DNA of 64,000 nucleotides from Metallococcus carri (GTDB taxonomy: Bacteria; Actinomycetota; Actinomycetes; Actinomycetales; Dermatophilaceae): positions 62,001 to 126,000 of the forward strand of contig NZ_JAAOIV010000004.1 in assembly GCF_011440275.1 (NCBI RefSeq), read 5' to 3'. Shown one piece after another: positions 18,239-27,282 of this stretch. The position numbers and the translations under genes are program-made. Within the stretch, counting starts at the first letter, position 1. Each line of letters begins with the position of its first letter. The notes under the pieces are model-generated. The model worked only from the letters and a program-made list of their open reading frames with translations. It had not been told where the DNA came from and made no database searches.

Positions 18239-19414
18239 GTGTTCGTGGCAATCGCAGCGCTCGCCGGCCTGGCGTGCGGTCTGCTGGTCGGCTGGTGGCT
18301 GACCCGGCGCGGCGCTACGTCCACCGGTGCGGAGACCTCGAGTCTGGCCGCCGAGCCGGTGTCGCCGGAGGTCGCCGATGTGCTCGATGCGCTGCGCTCG
18401 GTGTCGGTTGTCGTGGACGCCTCGGACCGGGTGGTGCGCTCCTCGCCCGCAGCGACCTCGCTGGGGATCGTGCGCGGCACCGAGCTGGTGCATGACCAGG
18501 TCCGGCTGCTGGTGCGCCAGGTGCGCCGCGAACAGGATCTGCGCGAGGTCGAGCTCGAGGTCGCCCGCGGCCCGGTCGGCGAGGGCCGGTTGACGCTCGG
18601 CGTGCGGGTCAACCCGCTGAGCGATGACCGGGTGCTGGTGCTGATCGATGACCGGTCGCACTCGCGCCGGGTGGAGGAGACCCGCCGCGACTTCGTGGTC
18701 AACGTCAGCCACGAACTCAAGACCCCCGTCGGCGGGCTGACGCTGCTCGCCGAGGCGATGGACGACGCGCGCGACGACCCGGAGGCGGTGCACCGGTTTG
18801 CCGGCCGGATGCAGTCGGAGACCGCGCGCCTCGCCCGGCTGGTGCAGGAGATCGTCGAACTGTCCCGGCTGCAGGTGGCCGACACCCTCGATGAGCCGGT
18901 GCTCGTCGACGTGGACGCCTGCGTCGACGACGCCGCCGAGCACCTGCGCACCGTGGCGGAGGCGGCCCGGATCCAGGTCATCGTCACGCACGCCTCCGGC
19001 GGGCGTCCGGCCGAGATCTGGGGTGACCGCAACCTGGTGACGACCGCGGTGCGCAATCTGATCGAGAACGCCATCAACTACTCCGGGCCCGGCACCCGCG
19101 TCACGGTCACCGTGCAGGCCGACGGCGATCTGGTCGCTGTCGTCGTCAAGGACCAGGGGCACGGCATACCGGCCGGTGAACTCGACCGGATCTTCGAACG
19201 CTTCTACCGCGTCGATCCGGCCCGCTCGCGGCGCACCGGCGGCACCGGCCTCGGCCTGGCCATCGTCAAGCACATCTGCGCCAACCACGGCGGGGAGGTG
19301 AGCGTGTGGTCCGAGGAGGGCCAGGGGTCGACGTTCACCATCCGCCTCCCCTCAGCCCGGCCGGATTCCTCGGCCGTCACCGCACCGGTCACCCCCAGGA
19401 AGGTTGTTCCATGA
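18239..19414 (+). CDS. senX3: Sensor histidine kinase SenX3 (PhoR-type)
   Basis: 391 residues: one or two N-terminal membrane spans (FVAIAALAGLACGLLVGWWL), a short PAS-like region (about 45-145), a HisKA dimerisation domain with the phospho-accepting His158 in NVSHELKTP, and a HATPase_c domain (N box NLIENAINYS, G1 KDQGHGIP, G2 GGTGLGLAIVKH). It phosphorylates RegX3 under low phosphate. Start GTG 18239 places the hydrophobic span at the N-terminus as in homologues. Its stop overlaps the regX3 ATG (ATGA). Confidence 0.95.
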   Translation: MFVAIAALAGLACGLLVGWWLTRRGATSTGAETSSLAAEPVSPEVADVLDALRSVSVVVDASDRVVRSSPAATSLGIVRGTELVHDQVRLLVRQVRREQDLREVELEVARGPVGEGRLTLGVRVNPLSDDRVLVLIDDRSHSRRVEETRRDFVVNVSHELKTPVGGLTLLAEAMDDARDDPEAVHRFAGRMQSETARLARLVQEIVELSRLQVADTLDEPVLVDVDACVDDAAEHLRTVAEAARIQVIVTHASGGRPAEIWGDRNLVTTAVRNLIENAINYSGPGTRVTVTVQADGDLVAVVVKDQGHGIPAGELDRIFERFYRVDPARSRRTGGTGLGLAIVKHICANHGGEVSVWSEEGQGSTFTIRLPSARPDSSAVTAPVTPRKVVP

Positions 19415-20094
19415 CGCGCATCCTCGTGGTCGAGGACGAGCCCTCGATCTCGGACCCGCTCACCTACCTGCTCGGCAAGGAGGGGTATGACGTGGCGCTC
19501 GCTGAGACCGGCCCCGACGCACTGGCCGAATTCGATCGGTCCGGTGCCGACCTGGTGCTGCTCGACCTGATGCTGCCGGGCATGTCCGGGGTCGATGTCT
19601 GTCGCACGCTGCGCCAGAAGGCGACCACGCCGATCATCATGCTGACCGCAAAGGACAGCGAGGTGGACAAGGTCGTCGGCCTGGAGATGGGTGCCGACGA
19701 TTACGTCACCAAGCCCTACTCCTCGCGCGAGTTGCTGGCCCGCATCAAGGCGGTGCTGCGCCGGGGTCAGGACCAGGACGAGTTGTTGCCGGCGACGCTG
19801 GACAGTGGTCCGGTGCGGATGGACGTGGACCGGCATACGGTCACCGTGTCCGGAGTGCCGATTCAGTTGCCGCTCAAGGAGTTCGAGCTGTTGGAGTTGC
19901 TGCTGCGCAACACCGGGCGGGTGCTCACCCGCGGTCAGCTGATCGACCGGGTCTGGGGCAGCGATTATGTCGGCGACACCAAGACGCTCGATGTGCACAT
20001 CAAGCGGCTGCGCGCGAAGGTCGAACCGGACCCCGGCAACCCGCAGTTCATCGTCACCGTGCGGGGACTGGGGTACAAATTCGAGGCGAGCTGA
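19411..20094 (+). CDS. regX3: Response regulator RegX3 (PhoP-type)
   Basis: 227 residues. Receiver domain with phospho-acceptor Asp52 (LVLLDLMLPG), acidic pocket VVEDEPS and Lys in TKPYSSREL; OmpR-type winged helix from about residue 130 (PLKEFELLELLLRNTGRVLTR; VDVHIKRLRAKVE-like region). It is the regulator of the phosphate starvation response. It is co-translated with senX3. Its end is 4 bp from the end of the convergent lipoprotein gene, leaving no room for a separate terminator. Confidence 0.96.
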   Translation: MTRILVVEDEPSISDPLTYLLGKEGYDVALAETGPDALAEFDRSGADLVLLDLMLPGMSGVDVCRTLRQKATTPIIMLTAKDSEVDKVVGLEMGADDYVTKPYSSRELLARIKAVLRRGQDQDELLPATLDSGPVRMDVDRHTVTVSGVPIQLPLKEFELLELLLRNTGRVLTRGQLIDRVWGSDYVGDTKTLDVHIKRLRAKVEPDPGNPQFIVTVRGLGYKFEAS

Positions 20095-20098
20095 CCGC

Positions 20099-20644
20099 TC
20101 AGCCTTCCTTGCCACCTTCGGCGCTGCTCGACTGCCCGCTCGGGGTGGCGGTGCCATAGGGCGGCTGGTCCAGCAGCACCGGGACGCCGACCGGGTTGCT
20201 GCTGCCCGAGGAGGTGATGGTGAAGGTGATCGTCATCTCCTTGCCGGGGACAACCGGGACCTTGGCGACGGACACGGCCGGCACGGTGGCGGTGTCGTTG
20301 CCATTGGTCTTGCCGTCGAGGCGCACCGAGGTCATCGCCGGGACGGTCAGCGTGGTGGCCGCACCGCCCTGCGGCTGGACCTTCAGCTGCACCGGCTTGT
20401 TGCTGGTGTTGGTGGCCAGGCCCTGCAGCTTGCCGTCGGCTCCCTTGCCGGAGGTCACCACCAGCACATTGGTGAGTTGCACCGGCCCGACGGAGGCGAT
20501 ATTGCCGTCGGCGGGGATATACGGCTTGGTCGTCTGCTGCGGTGAGAAATACATGCATCCGCTCAGGCCGGTCGCGGCGACGGCGGCGAGAGCGACGGCG
20601 GGCAGCGGCGAGCGGCGCAGGCGGGATCGATTCACGAGCGGCAT
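20099..20644 (-). CDS. Putative secreted lipoprotein, unknown function
   Basis: 181 residues. The ATG at 20644 gives a basic N-terminus, a hydrophobic stretch ([17 protein letters not shown]) and a lipobox with Cys30. The mature part is a single beta-rich domain ([20 protein letters not shown], then [18 protein letters not shown]) recalling the immunoglobulin-like fold of copper-chaperone-type or DUF461-like lipoproteins, but no metal-ligand motif is evident. The tail is Ser/Gly/Glu-rich. It lies next to regX3 in convergent orientation. I do not assign a function. Confidence 0.78.
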   Translation of the reverse strand: MPLVNRSRLRRSPLPAVALAAVAATGLSGCMYFSPQQTTKPYIPADGNIASVGPVQLTNVLVVTSGKGADGKLQGLATNTSNKPVQLKVQPQGGAATTLTVPAMTSVRLDGKTNGNDTATVPAVSVAKVPVVPGKEMTITFTITSSGSSNPVGVPVLLDQPPYGTATPSGQSSSAEGGKEG

Positions 20645-20777
20645 CGTACCGGGGCCCTGCGGTGCCGCTCGGTCGAGGTCAGCTGGTCGATAAGACCGCC
20701 CGCGCGAAGCACGCACAAGGCGGCTTGTCAACCCCTCGTAGGCACCCTGATCTGCCCGCTGACCTGCAGAAACGATT

Positions 20778-20833
20778 CGAGTGACCCCCGCCACTCGTGG
20801 TATTCTGGGGGTCGCGAAAGGGGCATATCACAT
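20778..20833 (+). promoter_or_regulatory. Likely carD promoter and ribosome site
   Basis: A clear -10-like TATTCT lies at 20801-20806 with only a weak -35 region upstream, followed by GAAAGGGG about 10 bp before the carD ATG. This is a short leader with a good ribosome site, as expected for a strongly expressed gene. Confidence 0.5.
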
Positions 20834-21316
20834 ATGGTTTTCAAGGTCGGCGAGACCGTCGTTTACCCCCACCACGGTGCGGCGCTCATCGAAGAAATCA
20901 AGGTCCGCAAGATCAAGGGAGAGGACAAGCAGTACCTCGTCTTGAAGGTTGCCCAGGGCGATCTGACCATCGAAGTTCCCGCGGAGAACTGCGATCTGGT
21001 CGGCGTCCGCGACGTGGTCGGCAAGGAGGGTCTGGACCGCGTCTTCGAGGTGCTGCGTGCGGACCACACCGAAGAGCCGACCAACTGGTCGCGCCGTTAC
21101 AAGGCCAACCTGGAGAAGCTCGCGTCCGGTGACGTGATCAAGGTCGCCGAGGTCGTGCGCGACCTGTGGCGCCGTGACCAGGACCGCGGCCTGTCCGCCG
21201 GCGAAAAGCGGATGCTGGCCAAGGCGCGCCAGATCCTCGTCTCCGAGCTGGCCCTGGCCGAGCACACCAATGAGGACAAGGCCGAGGCGACCCTCGACGA
21301 GGTCCTCGCATCCTGA
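20834..21316 (+). CDS. carD: CarD-family RNA polymerase-binding regulator
   Basis: 160 residues. The N-terminal RNAP-interaction (Tudor-like) domain begins [20 protein letters not shown], nearly identical to mycobacterial CarD. The C-terminal helical DNA-binding domain has [17 protein letters not shown] and [20 protein letters not shown], including the conserved Trp that wedges into the promoter bubble. CarD stabilises open complexes, especially at rRNA promoters. It is followed by ispD and ispF as in most actinobacteria. Confidence 0.97.
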   Translation: MVFKVGETVVYPHHGAALIEEIKVRKIKGEDKQYLVLKVAQGDLTIEVPAENCDLVGVRDVVGKEGLDRVFEVLRADHTEEPTNWSRRYKANLEKLASGDVIKVAEVVRDLWRRDQDRGLSAGEKRMLAKARQILVSELALAEHTNEDKAEATLDEVLAS

Positions 21317-21357
21317 CACCACCCGTCAACGACAACGCCCACGACAGCTCGGCTGCC

Positions 21358-22035
21358 GTGGGCGTCGCCGTTGGGGTGGTCGTCGTCGCGGCCGGTCTGG
21401 GCACGCGCCTGGGAGCCGGTATGCCGAAAGCCCTCGTCACCGTCTGCGGTGAACCGCTGGTGCGGCACGCAGTCCGGCGCGCTCTGGCTGCGCGCGACGT
21501 GGCCGACCTGGTCGTGGTGTTCCCGCCGATGCATCGCGAGGACTTCGAGGCCGCCCTCGCTGGCATCGACGGGGTCCGGCTGGTCGAGGGCGGCGCCGAA
21601 CGCACCGACTCGGTCGCCGCCGGTCTGCGCACGCTGTCGCCCGACGCCCAGGTCGTGCTGGTGCACGACGCGGCCCGGGCCTTCGCCCCGGCCGCACTCT
21701 TCGACACGGTCGCCGCGGCGGTCACGGCCGGTGCGGACGCGGCCGTCCCCGGCATACCTCTGGTGGACACGGTCAAGCAGGTCGACGCGAGCGGCGTCGT
21801 CGTCGCGACCCCGAACCGCGCGAGCCTGCGCGCGGTGCAAACGCCGCAGGGGTTCACCCGCGAGGCGCTCGAGCGGGCGCACGCGGGTGGCCGGCACGCG
21901 ACCGACGACGCCGCGCTGGTCGAGGCCGACGGTGGGCGCGTCGTCGTCGTCGACGGCAACCCAGCAGCTCTCAAAGTGACGACTCCCGCCGACCTGGACA
22001 TCATCCAGCGGCTGTGCTCGAGGAGTGGTGAATGA
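21358..22035 (+). CDS. ispD: 2-C-methyl-D-erythritol 4-phosphate cytidylyltransferase
   Basis: 225 residues, third step of the MEP isoprenoid pathway. The nucleotide-binding start is [20 protein letters not shown]; other family blocks are [24 protein letters not shown] and [11 protein letters not shown]. Start is taken as GTG 21358; the GTG at 21376 is an alternative. The stop overlaps the ispF ATG (ATGA). The codon ATA occurs in PGIPL where a GGCATAC motif is used. Confidence 0.95.
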   Translation: MGVAVGVVVVAAGLGTRLGAGMPKALVTVCGEPLVRHAVRRALAARDVADLVVVFPPMHREDFEAALAGIDGVRLVEGGAERTDSVAAGLRTLSPDAQVVLVHDAARAFAPAALFDTVAAAVTAGADAAVPGIPLVDTVKQVDASGVVVATPNRASLRAVQTPQGFTREALERAHAGGRHATDDAALVEADGGRVVVVDGNPAALKVTTPADLDIIQRLCSRSGE

Positions 22036-22511
22036 CGTTGCCCCGCACCGGCATCGGTGTCGACGTGCATCGGTATGCCGGCGATGACCGGCCGCTCTTC
22101 CTCGCCTGCCTGCAGTGGCCGGGGGAGCGTGGCATCGAGGGTCATTCCGACGGTGACGTCGCCGCCCACGCCGCCTGTGACGCGCTGTTGTCGGCGGCTG
22201 GACTGGGGGACCTCGGCACGCAGTTCGGGGTGGACCGGCCACAGCTGAAGGGTGCCTCCGGCGCCGCGATGCTGGCCGATGTGCTGATAACGCTGACCGA
22301 CGCCGGCTTCGCGATCGGCAACCTCGCGGTGCAGATCATCGGCAACCGGCCCAAGTTCGCGGACCGCCGCGAGGAGGCGCAGGCCGCGATGTCGGCGGCG
22401 CTCGGCGGGGCACCGGTCTCGCTGTCGGCGACCACGACCGACGGGCTCGGCCTCACCGGCCGCGGCGAGGGAATCGCCGCCATCGCGACCACGCTGGTCA
22501 TCCGTGGGTAG
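22032..22511 (+). CDS. ispF: 2-C-methyl-D-erythritol 2,4-cyclodiphosphate synthase
   Basis: 159 residues. Zinc ligands are in GVDVHRY (Asp11, His13) and a third His in [25 protein letters not shown] and the C-terminal [16 protein letters not shown] are typical of IspF. It forms the cyclic diphosphate of the MEP pathway. It ends 31 bp before a 21-bp-period repeat array. In M. tuberculosis the next genes would be cysS and the rRNA methyltransferase; here these appear 8.5 kb later. Confidence 0.96.
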   Translation: MTLPRTGIGVDVHRYAGDDRPLFLACLQWPGERGIEGHSDGDVAAHAACDALLSAAGLGDLGTQFGVDRPQLKGASGAAMLADVLITLTDAGFAIGNLAVQIIGNRPKFADRREEAQAAMSAALGGAPVSLSATTTDGLGLTGRGEGIAAIATTLVIRG

Positions 22512-22542
22512 ACGGAAGTGTCTCCACCGGTTGGCCGCAGCG

Positions 22543-22629
22543 AGAACCACTGACGTTTCGCGGAGAACTACTGACGTTTCGCGGAGAACTACTGACGTTT
22601 CGCGGAGAACTACTGACGTTTCGCGGAGG
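22543..22629. repeat. 21-bp-period GCGAAACGTCA array B
   Basis: TGACGTTTCG starts at 22551, 22572, 22593 and 22614, exactly 21 bp apart, with spacer CGGAGAACTAC; the last 8 bp of a fifth spacer precede them. All four are oriented from the minus-strand debranching gene, so on that strand each reads CGCGAAACGTCAGTAGTTCTC. It fills the gap between convergent ispF and the debranching enzyme, starting 8 bp after the latter's stop. Confidence 0.95.
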
Positions 22630-22634
22630 GCTGG

Positions 22635-24689
22635 TCAGGCGCGCTCGATGCGCCACCCGTCGGGCAGGCCGTCCACGGAGGCGGACCCGTCGCGCTCGAC
22701 CCGGATCGTCACCGGCTGACCGGCGACCCGCACACCCGACAGCGTCAGCGCGCCGAATGGCCCCACGCCGGGCCGCAGCGTCAGCACCTTCGAGCGCGCA
22801 TCGCAGCGCAACCCCAGCGCCGCGGTGAGCATCGCGATCGTCGCGGCCGCCGACCAGGCCTGCGGGCGGCAGGACGCCGGATAGGGCACCGGCCGCCCCA
22901 GCACGCCACCGTCGCCATGCAACTCGGGGGAGCGGTAACCGAAATATGCCGTCGCCTCCAGCATCGACCGGGTGACCGCAGCCACCTCGTCGTGCAGCCC
23001 CTCGGCTGCCAAGCCGAGCGCGCAGATGCCCGTGTCGTGGATCCAGACCGAGCCGGTGTGATAGCCGATCGGGTTGAAACCGCCGTTGTCGCTGGCGAAG
23101 GTGCGGATGCCGGACGGGCTGAGCATCGTGGGGTCCATCAGCACGTCGGCGACCCGTCGCGCCTCGTCCGCGGTGTAGCTGCCGGTGCCCAGGGCATGGC
23201 CCATATTGGAGGCGACGCCGGTCACCGGCTCGCCCTGCCCGTCGATGGCGATCGCCGGCCAGCTGCGGTCCACATCGCTCACCCAGAACCGCTCGCGCAC
23301 GGCCGCGGTGAGGGCGTCGGCTTGTGACTCGGCCGCGTCGATCAGCTCGGCGTCGGCGTCCGTGCCGAGCGAGCGCAGGATGCGCGCGCCCGCCCGGTCG
23401 GCGAGGACGGCATACGCCTGGGCTTCGAGCAGCGCGATCGGCGCTTCGGCGATCGTCCCGTCCCGGAACCGGATCGAGTCGCCGGAGTCCTTCCAGCCCT
23501 GGTTGACCAGCCCGGTGCCGCTGTCGTCGATGTACTTGATCAGCCCGTCCCCGTCGGGAGCGGCGTATGCCGTGAGCCAGCGAAGCGCCGCACGCAGCGC
23601 CGGCAGCAGTTCGCGGGCATCGTCTGCACGCAGGCCCCAGGCGAGTGCGTCGTCGAGCAGGCACACCCATAGGGCGGTGGCGTCGACCGTGCCGTAGTAG
23701 ACCGTCGGCAGCGAGCCGGCCGGTCCGGCGTCGCGGCGCACCTCGTGCGGGATCTTGCCGGGCTGCTCGGCGGTCGCGAGGTCCACCCGGGTGCCCTGAC
23801 GGCGGGCAAGGGTGCGCAGCGTGCCGAGCGCGAGATCGGTGCCGAGCGGCAGCAACATGCGCGCGGCCCAGATCGAGTCGCGGCCGAAAAGCGTGAGATA
23901 CCAAGGGGTTCCGGCGCCGAGGAAGCAGTCTTCGGGCGCGAGCGGGTCGGTCAGGGCGAGATGAGCGACATCGCTCAGCGCGGCCTGCACCGCGAGCGGG
24001 ACACGTGGGTCATCGGCGCTCACCGTGCACTCCAGAGCGAGTCGCGCGGCGCCCGCGTCGGCGTCGAGCTTGGAGGGGCGGGTGCGCTCGCCGGTGATCT
24101 GCAGAGCCACCTGGGTCTCGGTGCCGGGCGCGAGGTCGATCGGGAACTGCGCGACCACGGTGCCGCGGTCGTCCCGCGCGAGGTGGCTCGGGCTCACCGA
24201 CCAGCTTGCGATATTGGCCAGCCGTCCGGTCGTCCACCGCACGGTGCCGCCCTCGATCGTCATGGGCACGGGCAACCCCGCGGGCTCGCCGTGCTTGACC
24301 GCGGCGATATCGGCGCCGTCGGCGGCGAGTTCGAACCGCAGGGTCGCCGTCACCGGCAGCGCTGCCCGGGAGCGCACGGTGACGGTCTCGGTCAGGGTCG
24401 GTGCGGTGAGTTCGCGCCGCCGGTGCACCTCGACGCTCGGGTCGGCGCCCCGGTCGCCGAGGCCGCGCGCGGAACCGAAGAACTCCGAGACATTGCCCTG
24501 GCTGGCGGTGGCGACCTGGCTCACCCCACCGTCGATGTCGATGACCAGCCGGTCCAGGATGCGCACGTCATCGAGATAGACACCGTGGGCGCCCTCGGCG
24601 ATGGTCCCGTCGTCGGCCGACAGCGTGGTGAGCGGACCGTCGACCGCGATCGCGAGGTGATGGAGCCAGGGTTGCTGCGGGTCGGTCAT
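22635..24689 (-). CDS. Glycogen-debranching-type amylo-alpha-1,6-glucosidase family protein
   Basis: 684 residues in the cytoplasm (no signal peptide). An N-terminal beta-rich domain (about 1-215, the bis-MGD/GDE N-terminal type, with DGTIAEGAHGVYLDDVRILDR) precedes an (alpha/alpha)6 barrel with LGAGTPWYLTLFGRDSIWAA, KIPHEVRRD, VYYGTVDATALWVCLL and NPIGYHTGSVWIHDTGI, as in GDE_C glycosidases. Carboxylates in FGRDS and DATALW are likely catalytic. The natural substrate is unknown. It is divergent from a LacI regulator and sugar transporter, so it probably acts on what that transporter brings in. ATG 24689 is chosen because GGAG lies 6 nt upstream; a longer start at 24701 exists. Confidence 0.85.
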   Translation of the reverse strand: MTDPQQPWLHHLAIAVDGPLTTLSADDGTIAEGAHGVYLDDVRILDRLVIDIDGGVSQVATASQGNVSEFFGSARGLGDRGADPSVEVHRRRELTAPTLTETVTVRSRAALPVTATLRFELAADGADIAAVKHGEPAGLPVPMTIEGGTVRWTTGRLANIASWSVSPSHLARDDRGTVVAQFPIDLAPGTETQVALQITGERTRPSKLDADAGAARLALECTVSADDPRVPLAVQAALSDVAHLALTDPLAPEDCFLGAGTPWYLTLFGRDSIWAARMLLPLGTDLALGTLRTLARRQGTRVDLATAEQPGKIPHEVRRDAGPAGSLPTVYYGTVDATALWVCLLDDALAWGLRADDARELLPALRAALRWLTAYAAPDGDGLIKYIDDSGTGLVNQGWKDSGDSIRFRDGTIAEAPIALLEAQAYAVLADRAGARILRSLGTDADAELIDAAESQADALTAAVRERFWVSDVDRSWPAIAIDGQGEPVTGVASNMGHALGTGSYTADEARRVADVLMDPTMLSPSGIRTFASDNGGFNPIGYHTGSVWIHDTGICALGLAAEGLHDEVAAVTRSMLEATAYFGYRSPELHGDGGVLGRPVPYPASCRPQAWSAAATIAMLTAALGLRCDARSKVLTLRPGVGPFGALTLSGVRVAGQPVTIRVERDGSASVDGLPDGWRIERA

Positions 24690-24782
24690 CCTCGGCTCCA
24701 TCCGTCGTTGCGGTCAGCGCTGGCCATGGTTCAGCCTCCAGGACCGATCGTGACCAGTGGGTCGCCGGATCGGCCGAATCGC

Positions 24783-24834
24783 TTGACACCTCCTGTGCCG
24801 TGAGTCACATTAGGCGAGTCCATATGAACGTTCA
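24783..24834. promoter_or_regulatory. LacI-type operator in the divergent debranching/lacI spacer
   Basis: TGAACGTTCA (24825-24834) is a perfect palindrome with the central CG typical of LacI-family operators. A TTGACA -35-like hexamer lies at 24783-24788. The adjacent LacI regulator is the obvious ligand and the site could control both directions. Confidence 0.65.
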
Positions 24835-24856
24835 AATCACGCGTAAGGATTGATCG

Positions 24857-25924
24857 ATGCCCGGAACCCGCGGCTCGCACCGCGTGACGATCGTGGACGT
24901 CGCGCGCGCTGCCGGCGTCTCGCGCCAGACCGTGAGCAACGTCATCAACTACCCCGACCGGGTGGCGCCCGCGACGCTGGCGACCGTCGAGCGGCATATC
25001 GCCGAACTCGGCTTCCACCCCTCCCGCGCGGCGAGTCTGCTGCGCCGCGAGACCGCGGGTGCCTGGGGCTTCGAGCTCGACACGCTCGGCACCCGGCGCC
25101 TGGGCAACATCCTGGACAGCTTCGTGGTCGAGCTCACCGCCCGGGCCGCCGTCACCGGCGCGCACATCATGCCCTTCGTCGCCAGCCCGTCGATGTCGGT
25201 CACCGACTATCGCGACCTGCTCGCCGGCCGCCATGTCGACGGCTTCGTCATCGCCAACACCGCGCACGGCGACCCGCGCCCCGCGTGGCTGGTCGAGCAG
25301 GGCGTGCCGTTCGCCGCCTTCGGCCGGATCTGGGACGACCCGACGATCGAGCGGTATGCCGATGTCGACGGCGGGGCCGGGGTGCGCGCCGCGGTCCGCC
25401 ACCTCAAGCAGGGCGGCTACGGCACCATCGGCTTCCTCGGCTGGCCCACCGGCTCGCCGGTCGGTGACGACCGGCGCAGGGGCTGGCTGACCGAGAGCGG
25501 AGGCGGACCGGAAGCCACGGCATACCAGGAGATCGACTCGGCGGCCCGCGTCGCGGTCGACCTGGTGCGGCAGGTCGGCAAGGGCGGCGCGATCGTGTGT
25601 GCCTCCGATGTGCTGGCGGCCGGTGTCTGGCGGCATCTGACCGAGATCGGCCTGGTGGCCGGTCGCGATATCGGATTGGTCGGTTTCGATGACACCGACC
25701 TCGCCGAGACGATCGGCCTCACGTCGCTGTCGCAGCCGCTCGCCGCCGTGGCCGACCACGTGCTCGCGCTGCTCGCCGACGAACCGGTGGGTGCCGCTCT
25801 GCTCACCCCCGAGCTGGTCGTCCGCACCAGCTCCATCCCCCAAGAACCGCAGGTCAGCTCGTTCGACCTGCCTCGCTCACCGGATCCCGCCGGGTCCGAT
25901 CAACACCCTGGAGGCACAGCATGA
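24857..25924 (+). CDS. LacI-family transcriptional regulator
   Basis: 355 residues. HTH and hinge at the N-terminus (VTIVDVARAAGVSRQTVSNVIN, then HIAELGFHPSRAASLLRRET). The periplasmic-binding-like sensor domain follows, with DGFVIANTAH, GYGTIGFLGWP, ASDVLAAGVWR and GLVGFDDTDLAE. It most likely represses the downstream sugar transporter through the palindrome at 24825. Its stop overlaps the ATG of the binding-protein gene (ATGA), so regulator and transporter are one operon. Confidence 0.94.
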   Translation: MPGTRGSHRVTIVDVARAAGVSRQTVSNVINYPDRVAPATLATVERHIAELGFHPSRAASLLRRETAGAWGFELDTLGTRRLGNILDSFVVELTARAAVTGAHIMPFVASPSMSVTDYRDLLAGRHVDGFVIANTAHGDPRPAWLVEQGVPFAAFGRIWDDPTIERYADVDGGAGVRAAVRHLKQGGYGTIGFLGWPTGSPVGDDRRRGWLTESGGGPEATAYQEIDSAARVAVDLVRQVGKGGAIVCASDVLAAGVWRHLTEIGLVAGRDIGLVGFDDTDLAETIGLTSLSQPLAAVADHVLALLADEPVGAALLTPELVVRTSSIPQEPQVSSFDLPRSPDPAGSDQHPGGTA

Positions 25925-27183
25925 CCGCTCCCCGCACCGTTCGCCGGGCCGTGACGATGTCCGTCGCGAGCCTCGGCGTCTTCACCCTTGCCGCCTGCGG
26001 GGGTGGCGGCGGTTTCACCAGTGGCTCGGCGCCGAGCCAGAACACCAAGACCGCCGGCGGCGTGAAGCTCACCATGATGATCGGCAGCTCCGGCCCGGCC
26101 GAGACCAAGGCCGTGCAGGACGCCACCGCCGCCTGGGGCAAGTCGAGCGGCAACACCGTCAACGTCGTCGCCGCCTCCAACCTTGACCAGCAGCTCGGTC
26201 AGGGCTTCGCCGGTGCCAACCCGCCCGACGTGTTCTATGTCGACGCCTCCAAGATCGGCACCTACGCCAAGGCGGGCTATCTCTTCCCCTATGGCGACCA
26301 GCTCGACAAGAGCACCTTCGAGGACTCGCTGGTGCAGGCGTTCAGCTATCAGGGCAAGTTCTACTGCGCGCCGAAGGACTCGTCCACGCTCGCGCTGCAG
26401 ATCAACACCGACCTGTGGAAGGCCGCCGGCCTCACCGACAAGGACTACCCCACCACCTGGGCGCAGCTGGAGACGGTGGCCAAGAAGCTCACCAAGGGCA
26501 ATGTCACCGGGCTGGTGATCGGCAACGACCACAACCGCGGCGGCGCCTTCATGGTGCAGGCCGGCGGCTGGCTGCAGTCGGGCGGCAAGATCACCGCCAC
26601 CGACCCCGGCAACGTCAAGGGTCTGCAGGAAGTGCAAAAGCTGATGCAGGCCGGGGTGCTGAAGTACAACACCCAGACCAAGCCCTCCACCGGCTGGGGC
26701 GGTGAGGCCCTCGGCAAGAAGGTCGCCGCGATGACCATCGAGGGCAACTGGATCGCCGGCGGCATGAAGGACTTCCCGGGCGTGAAGTACAAGACCGTCG
26801 AGCTGCCCGCCGGCCCGGCCGGCAAGGGCTCGCTGATGTTCTCCAACTGCTGGGGCATCGCCGCCAAGTCCAAGAACCAGGCCGCGGCCGTCGCGCTGGT
26901 CAAGCAGCTGATCACCCCCGACCAGCAGATGAAGTTCGCCGCCGACTTCGGGGTGATGCCCTCGACCAAGCAGGGCCTGACCCAGTTCGAGCAGAAGTAC
27001 CCCGATCAGGCCGCGTTCGTGAAGGCGGCGGCATACGCCAAGCCGCCGATCAACCTGCCGGGGCTGACCCAGGCGACCACCAGCTTCGACTCGGCGATCG
27101 GAGCCATGACGCCGCAGACGGATGCCACCAAGCTGCTGCAGGCCTTCCAGAAGAACGCCGACGCGGCCGCGTCCGGCAACTGA
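25921..27183 (+). CDS. ABC sugar transporter, substrate-binding lipoprotein
   Basis: 420 residues. Signal peptide with lipobox FTLAAC, Cys26, then a Gly-rich linker and a cluster-B/D-type solute-binding fold (KLTMMIGSSGPAETKAVQDA, YVDASKIGTYAKAGYL, FMVQAGGWLQSGGKIT, MTIEGNWIAGGMKDFPGVKY). Substrate is a sugar or oligosaccharide by family. The divergent debranching enzyme suggests an alpha-glucan-derived oligosaccharide, but this is inference. A strong hairpin follows the stop codon. Confidence 0.93.
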   Translation: MTAPRTVRRAVTMSVASLGVFTLAACGGGGGFTSGSAPSQNTKTAGGVKLTMMIGSSGPAETKAVQDATAAWGKSSGNTVNVVAASNLDQQLGQGFAGANPPDVFYVDASKIGTYAKAGYLFPYGDQLDKSTFEDSLVQAFSYQGKFYCAPKDSSTLALQINTDLWKAAGLTDKDYPTTWAQLETVAKKLTKGNVTGLVIGNDHNRGGAFMVQAGGWLQSGGKITATDPGNVKGLQEVQKLMQAGVLKYNTQTKPSTGWGGEALGKKVAAMTIEGNWIAGGMKDFPGVKYKTVELPAGPAGKGSLMFSNCWGIAAKSKNQAAAVALVKQLITPDQQMKFAADFGVMPSTKQGLTQFEQKYPDQAAFVKAAAYAKPPINLPGLTQATTSFDSAIGAMTPQTDATKLLQAFQKNADAAASGN

Positions 27184-27206
27184 GCGGTTCACCGCTCCCG
27201 CTGACC

Positions 27207-27244
27207 GCCCGCGGGTGACTGGCGCACCCCGGTCACCCGCGGGC
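27207..27244. terminator. Intercistronic hairpin after the binding-protein gene
   Basis: A perfect 13-bp stem, GCCCGCGGGTGAC (27207-27219) with GTCACCCGCGGGC (27232-27244), loop 12 nt. It lies inside the operon, between the binding protein and the permeases, where such structures commonly limit read-through or protect the upstream mRNA so that the binding protein is made in excess. Confidence 0.7.
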
Positions 27245-27282
27245 AACCACTGGCATCGCCTCGTCGAGGAAGGAGTGCGCCG